This document shows positions 56,140 through 64,000 of a DNA stretch of 64,000 nt, one piece after another. Positions within the stretch are counted from its first letter, which is position 1. Each line of letters starts with the position of its first letter. The notes below the pieces were generated by a model that did no database searches, was not told where the DNA came from, and was given only the letters and a program-made list of their open reading frames with translations. The position numbers were made by a program, and so were the translations under genes. Source of the stretch: Chrysaora quinquecirrha (Eukaryota; Cnidaria; Scyphozoa; Semaeostomeae; Pelagiidae); NCBI GenBank assembly GCA_014526335.1, contig JACTAT010000009.1, positions 2,242,446 through 2,306,445 on the forward strand, written 5' to 3'.

Positions 56140-59100
56140 TTACAACGTCTCCAACTTCAAGATTCGGTGACTTTGATGGCTGTTTGAGGTGATGTCGCTC
56201 CTCAGTCCTCTGATATATTCTGCAGTCCATCTATTCCATAGTGACTGTTTACATCTCTTCAGGTAAATCGCTCGTTTCTTCAGGTCTTTATCTTCTAAAG
56301 CTTCTGGATCTTCTTCGATTAGCTTGTTTGGAAATCCAAACATCATCACATTCGGCGTGAGAATTGGCTGCTGTATGTCGTCTTCGATGTATCCAAGTGG
56401 ACGATTGTTCAAAGCTGTTTCTATGTCGAGGATCACCTCTTCCAGTTCACTCCACTTCAGCTGTGCTCTTCCGATAGTCTTATAGAGCGATTGTTTAATA
56501 AGACCAATCAGCCTTTCAAATTGCCCGCCCCACCAGGGCGCTTTGCTTAAGTTAAATTGCCAGCTGATGCTTTGGTGGGCAGTAAAATCTCTCAGCTTCT
56601 CATCTTTCATTATCTTCCTCAGCCATGTCGCACCAGCCACAAATGTTCTTCCGTTGTCTGTGTAGATTCTTTCTGGTCGTCCTTTTCTTGCGATGAATCT
56701 CTTCAAACACTTCAAGAATTCTTCAACGGTTTGATCACGCAGAAGTTCGATGTAGATAGCTCTGGTGACACTGCAGGAAATAAGTAAGATGTAGGATTTA
56801 CCAAGTTGATCTTGTCTGCGTTTGTAGTATAGTGGTCCAGCATAGTCTATTCCAACAGCTTGGAATGGACGCAAACCTTCTGTTCTGCTTTTAGGGAGAT
56901 TCCCTTCAGGCGGTTTGGAGAATGCAACTGCATGGAAACGTTTACAACCATGACAGCTTCTGATTACCCTTTTAGTCAGCTGACGAAGACGTGGAATCCA
57001 ATACTTTTCTCGAACTGACGTCATTGTAAGTCCAGCTCCCCCGTGCAAGGTCTTCTTGTGACAATCCATCACCAACTTTTCGCTGAAAGCTGACTTTGGT
57101 GGCAGGTAAATGGGGTAGACCCCTTGTATTCTTCCTCTGCATTCATACAATCCGCTGCTGTTCTTCTGCAGGTTAAGTGTAAGCTGATCTTGTTTGAATG
57201 CTTCAGTACTACTGACTAGTTCTTGCTCTCTTCTTATGCAGGATTGTATCTGGTGTTCTGTTTCTTCTGCTGTTAATGGTCCGGAAACTCGATCTTCTTT
57301 CTTCAATCTGCTGTTATTGATAAATCTTGCCATCCAGGACAAAATTCTGATGACTTTCCAGAAACTGAATTTGCTGATCAAGTTGTCGATATCTTCTGTC
57401 TTCTGAACAGCAACTACAAGCACTTCTTTGATTAGCTTGGCTTCTTCTTCTGATTCTCTGCTTTGCTGCACAATCAGCTCGTCAGGCCAACTGGATCTTT
57501 CAGGTAGCCAACTAGGTCCCTTCAACCAGGTTTCTGATAACTTGCTAGCTTTTTCACCCCGGCTCCCAATATCTGCCGGATTTTCATCTGTAGTCACATG
57601 TCGCCAAGTGATGTAATTCTTCTCGTTAATCAGTCTGACTCTATTAGCCACAAATTGTTTGTAACTGCCTTTATTTCCAATCCAATACAGGGCAACAGTA
57701 CTATCTAGCCAGCCATAGATGTCTCCAACTGGATAGCCTTTGAGTGCTTCTTTGACGTTGTTTACCAAATTGGCTGCCATATGTGCTGCAACAAGCTCAA
57801 GCCGTGGGATGCTTAAGTTCTTCTTTGCTAGACGTGCTTTTGCTGCAAGCAACCCTTGATTGGTACCTGAGTCTTGCTTGACTACAGCATAAACAGCAGC
57901 AGAAGTTCCTTTTCCGCTGGTATCACCAAAGACATGGAGTTCCACTGAGTGAATTGGTTCTTGGAAGCTGCACAGACTTCTAGGTACTTCAACGATAGAT
58001 GCTAAGTTCTTCTCAAAGATCTTCCAGGCTTTCACGATTTCTTCAGGTAGATCTGCATCCCAGGAGAGACTCTGATCACAACAGGTCCTGTATATCAATT
58101 TGCCAAGTAACAATGTCGGTGATGCTAAACCGAGTGGATCATAGACGGAGGCCAGGCTTCGCAGAACTCCTCTCTTTGTCAGCTCAGCTTGATTGGTTGG
58201 AAAGGCTACTGCTAGAGTATCTTTTGCTTTATTCCATGTGAGACCAAGCATTTTGGTCTCATCTGCTCTGACACCCAGCTGTTCTTTGGCATAGCTCTGG
58301 TCTGCATTTTTCTCTTCTTTGTGTGTTTCCAGCTCTTCTAAGTTAGAGTGCCATTTGTGGAGTTCGAAGTGTGCTTCTCTAAAGATGGAAATGGCGGTGT
58401 TCTTCAGGTGTTTTGCATCTTCCAAGGTAGATGATCCGCTTATTATGTCGTCAACGTAGAGACTGCGTCTAATCTCTTCTACTTCTGCTGGATAATTTGC
58501 TTCACAAAGTTTAAGATGTTCTTCTATTGTTGCTCCTAGAAGAAACGGTGATTGAACAAGTCCAAAAAGCGCTCTGGTAAATCTCAGGACTTCAATCTGT
58601 GATGGATCTTTGTTTCTCAACCAATGGAATCGCAAGGAATCTCTATCAACTTCACGAATTCGCACTTGAAGAAATGCTTGCTTCAAGTCAGCACAAAGGG
58701 CTACAGGCTTTAGTCGGCTTCTCACAAGTACACCCCACAACATGTTTTGGAGTGGCTCACCAGGTTCTAAGCAGTCATTCAGTGATGGACTGGTGTCAGA
58801 TCCTTCGCAGAGGCATCAAATACGATTCTGATCTTTGTGCTCTCAGCTGTCTCTCGAATAACTGGTTTATGCGGAATGTAAAACTCTTTTCTGTTTGCTT
58901 CTTCTTTGGTAACTCTCTCTACAATCCCTTGGTCTAGCTGGTCTTGAATGATTTCGTCATATTTCTGGAATAAATCAGGCTCTCTCTGCAATCTTCTGAC
59001 TAAGTTATTGAGTCTTCCAAGGCTTCTATTCTTATTGTTGTGAAGAGCATCATGACTGTTTCTCCACAAAAGCCCTGTTTCATACCATCCTTCAGAATCT

Positions 59101-59847
59101 CTAGTCAATTGTTCTTTGAATTCTTCATGAACTTGCTGCTGATCGCCATCAGGTTTATCTGCGAGACCAAGGATATCTAAGCTGCATAGCTGTTCATAAT
59201 CTGCATTGGAGCTTCTGGTAAGATAAACATTGTCAAGTTTGGTTTCACTTCCTGGAGACATGATTGTCCAGCCAAAATTTGTCAGTTCAGCAATAGGTTC
59301 TCCAGGCTTTCCAATCTTGGGTTTTTTGTCAGTTTTAATCCTGGAATACTCATTTGCGCCAAGAATCAGATGAACAGGAAGAACTGCTTTTTTATCTGAG
59401 TCATCCATTTTGACTTCTTGCAGATGGCTGTATTCTGATAAGACTTTATCATAGTTTGGATTAGGTAAGTATAAAAGACATTCTTTGTTCACCTTACTCA
59501 CTGTAGTTTCCAAACTGAATTCTTTGTTTACACTTGCAATTTTCACTTGAAGACCTCAATTGTTTGAGTTACGGATTGCATCATCATTTCAATTCTTCTC
59601 TTTTCTTTTCTAACAGGTTTCTTGGCTATGAGATCCAGCAGTGTTGTGGATGCGTAGGAGCTTCCAGCCCTGTGTCCAAAAGTGCACGACATGTCACTCC
59701 ATTCACTTTAACCAGGACAACAGGATATGTAACAGTGCCATTTGATTTTTCTTCATTGGTGGCTAGAAGGACTTGCTGAGTTTGCTGATCACAAATAGAA
59801 GTATGGTGTTTAGCACTGCATTTTGGCATTTGAATTTGCTGTGGCAT
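56140..59847 (-). pseudogene. pol: BEL pol (protease-RT-RNase H-integrase, frameshifted)
   Basis: Protease 'CRALLDTG' at about 59,675 (minus strand). Then come a linker ('HLILGANEYSRIK', 'LTNFGWTIMSPG'), RT entry 'IVFDASAKD', a frameshift near 58,775, and RT with 'ALCADLKQAFLQVRI', 'LFGLVQSPFLLGATIEEHL' and catalytic 'SLYVDDIISG'. RNase H-like text follows ('LHVFGDTSGKG', 'IPRLELVAAHMAA', 'WLDSTVALYWI'). Integrase has zinc His/His/Cys/Cys ('SCHGCKRFHA') and catalytic Asp-Asp-Glu in 'AVGIDYAGPLY', 'IYTDNGRTF' and 'WWGGQFERLIGLIK'. It ends in another frame at about 55,848 ('EFKPKRRAAVNAAEIIRVV'). The catalytic residues are intact, but at least three frameshifts inactivate it unless they are assembly errors. 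Confidence 0.85.
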
Positions 59848-61068
59848 TCTGCAGCATGGTGTTTGCTGCCTGTACAGTTAAAGCATAGTTTTTTTGAACT
59901 AAGAAATTTCTTTCTTTCAGCAACAGTATTGACTTTGTCACAATTCACAGCTTTATGCTCTGTATTTTCACAGTAAATGCAACTCTTGGGTTTCCCAGCT
60001 CTATCACTTGTTTGAAATACTCTATCACGCCTGGGCTGTCCATGCTGTCTGTTTCTGTCTTCAACTTGGATTGGGTTTCGTTCACACCACTTTCGCAATG
60101 CTTCCACAAATTGTGGAAATTTCCAGTCTTGCCATTCATTATCAGTTCTCACTAAATCAGCTCTTATTCCTGGCAGCTTATCTAAAGTCATTCTTACATA
60201 ACCATTGATTTCCTTGAGCTTTCCCATTGTCTCTAATGTCTGTATGCTGGTCACAAGTTTTTCAAAGAATTCCAGAATTTTGGCTGGTTGAGTTCCATTT
60301 ATGACAGGCAATGTGACAATATTCTGGATGTGAGCATTTGCTACCTCACTGGGTTTGCCATAGCGTGTCTTTAAAATTTGCTTGGCCCTTTCGTACCCTT
60401 CTGTTGTAAGTGGTAGGCCATCTATTGTTGTACGGACCTTTTGCACCAATGATTCTTTGAGATAGGAAAATTTAGATACTGGAGCAATATCACTCTTGTC
60501 AATTTCGGTTTCAAATAGATTCCAAAATCTCTGCCAGTCTAAGTAGGTCCCTTGGAATTTCGATATAACTAGCTTTGGTAATTTGACTTTGGCTGGTTGC
60601 TGCTGTTGATGTTCTCTTGTTGGCTTTAATTCCATTATTTCCTTTTCAAATTGCTTTTCATCTGCATTTTGCTTCCTCTAATTTAAGTGCTTCATCATAT
60701 TCACGCTTTCTTGCTTCGGCTTTAGCCTCTTCCTCTTCACGACTCACTGCTGCCTTTTCTTCTTTTTGTAGACAATTCATTCTCTTCTGTAATTCTTCCA
60801 TGTTATCTTCAAATTCTGAAAGATCTGTTTCAGTTTTAAGACTCCAGGTTCTGACTTCCTCAAGCTCTTCATCAGCTTCTATTTTTAATTCCTGAATTTC
60901 TGATACAAGGGTATGAATTTCATCAATATTTTTGCTAAAAATATTAATGTGTCTCTCTAGTGATTTCACATTGTTTTTCTCAAGGATTCTGGCTGTTTCC
61001 TGCTGCGTAAATTTCAGCATGCGAAACTTGTTTTGAATTTTCTTTGTTTTCTCTTCAATATTTGCCAT
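59763..61068 (-). pseudogene. gag: BEL gag
   Basis: Starts at 61,068 (MANIEEKTKKIQNKF) with a long charged coiled coil ('IQELKIEADEELEEV', 'EEEEAKAEARKREYDEA'). A frameshift near 60,665 leads to the capsid-like part typical of BEL/Pao gag ('FQGTYLDWQRFWNLFETEID', 'KFSYLKESL', 'LDKLPGIRADLV'). Two zinc knuckles follow ('CIYCENTEHKAVNC', 'CFNCTGSKHHAAEC'), both CX2CX4HX4C. It binds and packages the element's RNA in such elements. One shift separates the halves. Confidence 0.8.
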
Positions 61069-61285
61069 AGCCAGACTAGGCCAATGTTTTGATTCTCACG
61101 ACTCTGAATTCAATTAGATTTGTTTATCTAATTTAGGTAAAGTAATTCAAGGTTTACTTACTGACTTTTGATTAGTTTTTGACTCTGAAAACTTAGGACT
61201 AGACTATCTATCTATACCTTTGTCTCTGATGATTTGATAACTTAGAATTGAAAAACGCTGTCTTCTCCCATCTGGGGTGCCACTT

Positions 61286-61590
61286 TGTTGGGAATTTGTT
61301 CTGCTCCGCAACAATAACTCACGAAAGATTTTACGCAATAAGTAGACTTGCTTTTTCCTCAATGTTAAATACAATAAAAAATACTAAGATTTCGATTCAC
61401 TTCACGATTATCTCAAGTTCTCACTTCCTCGTGCTTTTCTAAGTTCCTCATGTATTTTTTCCCGTTCTCACGAATTTACTAGTTTACTTGAAATCGAGGT
61501 TAATTAACATAACAAAGAATTAAATAAAAAAAGGTAGTCCAAATACTGTAAAAGTTCATAAGTTCAAAAAGTCGCATAAAGTTCTTGACA
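61286..61590 (-). repeat. BEL 5' LTR
   Basis: 305 bp, TGTCAAGAAC ... TTCCCAACA on the minus strand. Near-identity to the other LTR indicates a recent insertion or a recent recombination product. Confidence 0.9.
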
Positions 61591-63423
61591 GAAGTTGCCC
61601 GCATTGTTGGCGAGTTCGAAAGTTCTATGTTAACAACTAGCGAAGAGTTTAGTTCAGCTCTGTACCGGCATCATGAACAGACGTTAAGTGTACAGCGGGA
61701 GTTTGAGAAGCAAGTTCGTTCTCTGATGAGTGTAATGGAGAACATGGGAAATCCATTTCTGGAAGAAAGTCCAGACTTACTTGTGCTGGATACGCGTGAC
61801 ATAATGGATGAAAAGGTTGTCGATACAGTTAAAAATATTGAAATAGCAGGAGCTCTTCAATACAGCAAGTTTGTGGAAGAGCGTATATTGAAAAAAGAAA
61901 AGTCCGTATTTGACCCTATACCAAAGAATAAATTTCCACTCTTTAGCTGTCCCCCTACGAAATCCAGTACAACCACGAAAATGGAGGTCAACACATTAAA
62001 GAAAAACTGCCAACTTTTTTCTCGACTTTATGTAGCATGCCAAGTACGAGAAGGAAATCTCGCAGAATTTTTTCAGCATGAGAATAACAATTGCCCTCCT
62101 GCACTTTCAAAGAACCAAGAAATGCGCTCAGGTAACAAGGCAGATTTGGTATCTTGTATGGAGAGTGTTGCCCTGCCAAGCACTGAGAAGCCTGTTGTCA
62201 ATGTGATAATCCTTGATGGCGCAGCAATAATCAATATGCTGAAGCCAATGCATGCGAAAACATTTGAAGAGTATGCGAACGATATTTATTCGCCATTCAT
62301 CAAAAGGCAACTCAATGATGCATCAAGAGTTGACGTCGTTTGGGATGTTTACATCGCCAATAGTTTAAAAGCATCAACAAGAGGTAAACGCGGGAAAGGA
62401 ATACGAAGAAGAGTGCAACCGGATTCAAGAATTCCTGGATGCTGGGAAGCTTTCCTTCGCTTGAATGAAAATAAAACGGAGCTTTTTAAGTACCTAGCAG
62501 AGCAAACAATCAAAATTGATAGCAATGGTAAACAAGTTATTAGCACTTACGAGGGACTTGTTTTGTGCAAGTTGCCGCACGAAACAGACGCCCTTTCTCC
62601 TTGTACTCAAGAGGAAGCCGATACCCGACTTTTGTTGCATGCTTTTGATGCAGCAAAGCAAGGCTATGATAAAATCATGATACGAACTGTTGATACTGAC
62701 GTCGTGGTGATTGCAACTGCACTATTTCATCAATTAGGCCTTTCGGAACTGTGGATTGCATTCGGAACCGGAAAGAATTTACGGTATTTGCCTATTCATT
62801 CGATTTGCAACAACCTCGGTAAACAAAAATCCAAGAGTCTTTTGATGTTCCATGCCTTGACAGGCTGCGATCAAGTGTCTTTCTTTGCAAGCAAGGGAAA
62901 GAAAACAGCTTGGGAAACATGGAAGCAATTCGAAGATGTTACGCAAGCTTTTGAATCTCTGTGTGAGGCACCTGCCGTCGTTGATGTTGATGAAAGCCTA
63001 ACAATTCTGGAACGGTATGTTGTCCTACTCTATGACCGTGTCAGTACGTGTACCTCTGTAAATGACTGCCGCAAAGAGCTTTTCACAAGAAAAGGAAGAT
63101 CTATCCAGGCTTTGCCTCCCAGTAGAGCAGCGCTTCTTCAGCACGTGCGGAGAGCTGCGTATCAAGCTGGGCATTGCTGGGGCCAGTCACTCATTGCCAG
63201 ACCTGCACTTCCATGTCCGAGCAACTGGGGATGGGAGAAATCATCAACTGGAGAGTTTGTACCCTTTTGGACAAGTCTACCAGAAGCATCTTCGACATGC
63301 AGAGAGCTAATAAAATGTGGCTGCAATCCAGAAAAAGGCTGCCACGGTCGTTGCAAATGCATCAAAGCCGAGCTACAGTGCACTGCGCTTTGCAAGTGTG
63401 GTGGAGACTGTGAAAGATTATGA
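61591..63423 (+). pseudogene. FEN/PIN-like nuclease part of copy C
   Basis: Long open frame, resuming copy C after the BEL element. After a helical region ('EFESSM', 'MGNPFLEESPDLLVL'; 'LFSRLYVACQ') come acidic motifs in FEN1/XPG order: Asp in 'VIILDGAAIINML' (residue about 211, counting from 61,585), Asp plus basic residues in 'VVWDVYIANSLKASTRGKRG' (254), 'EEADTRLLLHA' (343-346), 'VDTDVVVIATAL' (370/372) and 'LTGCDQVSFFASKGKK' (429). A Cys-rich CXC-like tail ends the protein ('CHGRCKCIKAELQC', 'LCKCGGDC'). All candidate metal ligands are present. The frame lacks its upstream half and ~190 residues at the BEL site, so the gene is broken although this part is undamaged. No intron occurs where copy A has one. 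Function as a transposon nuclease is inference. Confidence 0.65.
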
Positions 63424-64000
63424 CGTTGTATTCTTTATTAAGTAATGACACTACGTTTCTTTAATCATTATATTCATTGTTCCCATTATATTAACTCCAT
63501 TGCAAATTTTTGCTAATTTGTTTGAAAAAATTAACGCAAAATGTTTTGTGATGACGTCATTATGATGTCATCATGACATCATAGCAACATTGCCTTATTG
63601 TAGTGATAAACATTAGTTCATCCATGACCCTAAAAGGAAGATAGCAAAACGTACTTTAAATGCTTTTAATGGTATGGACTTCCAAAAAATGAATAAAATA
63701 TCCATATCGATATGATGTCATTATGACGTCACTGTGACGTCATAGAATGAGATTTCGAGATGGGCCTGAGTTTCAAAATAATCAGCATGTCAAGTTCTAT
63801 AAGTGTAGCAAGTTTCATACTTTTACCTTAAAACCCACAATTATTTCACGATTCTGCTGGACTAAAGTGACCGTCTGGCAGCCATGCAACGATCAACTAT
63901 TCAACTGACACTATTTGCCTCGTTTCCAACCAGCATGAGAACGCATGCGCGACTTCGCTTCCACCCCCTGACTGAATCCCAAAAGGGCGCAAAGAAACTC
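63424..64000. repeat. 3' flank of copy C with TGACGTCA-type repeats
   Basis: Two clusters about 160 bases apart carry 'gatgacgtcattatgatgtc', 'atcatgacatcatagc' (63,551-63,590) and 'atgatgtcattatgacgtca', 'ctgtgacgtcatag' (63,711-63,745). The half-sites resemble CRE/ATF sites. The spacing equals the subterminal repeat period of elements A and B, although the sequence differs. The 'tttttagactgggg' core is not present. Confidence 0.45.

Larger units (their letters stand above)
55489..61590 (-). mobile_element. BEL/Pao LTR retrotransposon inserted in copy C
   Basis: A complete 6.1-kb element on the minus strand with two 304-305-bp LTRs (one indel by eye), a primer-binding-like 'tggcaccccagatgggag' next to the right LTR (61,266-61,283) and a polypurine stretch 'tagggggagag' next to the left LTR (55,793-55,803). 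Gag, protease, RT, RNase H and integrase are all present with some frameshifts. The flanks are 'attccag' (left) and 'gaagttg' (right), with no target duplication. The host gene lacks about 190 codons at this point. Confidence 0.9.

Overview
The window looks like repeat-rich nuclear DNA of an invertebrate animal. A cnidarian is my best guess, from the combination of mobile-element families; this is inference and no single-copy host gene confirms it. GT-AG introns, tRNA-derived short repeats, poly(A)-tailed LINE copies, Ty3/gypsy, BEL/Pao and Penelope-like elements all point to a metazoan. There are no prokaryotic operons, and I see no clearly intact host gene. Nearly everything recognisable is a mobile element, a decayed gene copy or a simple repeat.

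Layout. 0-5.5 kb: a 51-bp minisatellite, a 15-bp repeat, a family of short repeats with tRNA-like (pol III box) modules, and degenerate TTAATC arrays. 6.1-7.9 kb and 17.7-20.2 kb: two decayed direct copies of one 2-oxoglutarate/Fe(II) oxygenase-like gene. Between them lie LINE fragments (8.4-9.0 and 10.6-11.2 kb), another tRNA-like repeat, AAGATT arrays with a MITE inserted, and long stretches with nothing recognisable. 21.5-32.0 kb: a candidate DNA transposon, here called A. It carries a broken gene for a large FEN1/PIN-like nuclease with a Cys-rich C-terminus, is flanked by inverted ~160-bp subterminal repeats, and is split by a nearly full-length CR1-like LINE (25.85-30.34 kb). 33.25-34.39 kb: a non-autonomous hAT-type element with a perfect 8-bp target duplication. 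34.6-43.3 kb: a gypsy element (gypsy-2) with a second gypsy element (gypsy-1, intact pol) nested in its gag.

43.66-54.37 kb is a giant imperfect palindrome. Its arms are about 4.9 and 4.7 kb around a 1.14-kb spacer that holds a Penelope-like reverse transcriptase fragment. Each arm carries a LINE fragment, a short derivative (B) of the candidate transposon with 160-bp repeat arrays in inverted orientation, a piece of gypsy-2 integrase and an hAT-like terminal-repeat element. The right arm fuses directly into a third copy (C, 54.37-63.42 kb) of the FEN1/PIN-like gene, which is split by a BEL/Pao element (55,489-61,590) with almost identical LTRs.

The strongest candidate for something undescribed is the A/B/C family. 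Its large protein shows the acidic-residue order of FEN1/XPG nucleases plus a CXC-like C-terminus, and copies A and B share terminal and subterminal sequence in inverted orientation. This suggests a DNA transposon whose catalytic protein is a FEN/PIN-fold nuclease. That assignment rests on motif reading by eye; no structure prediction or database search was possible here.
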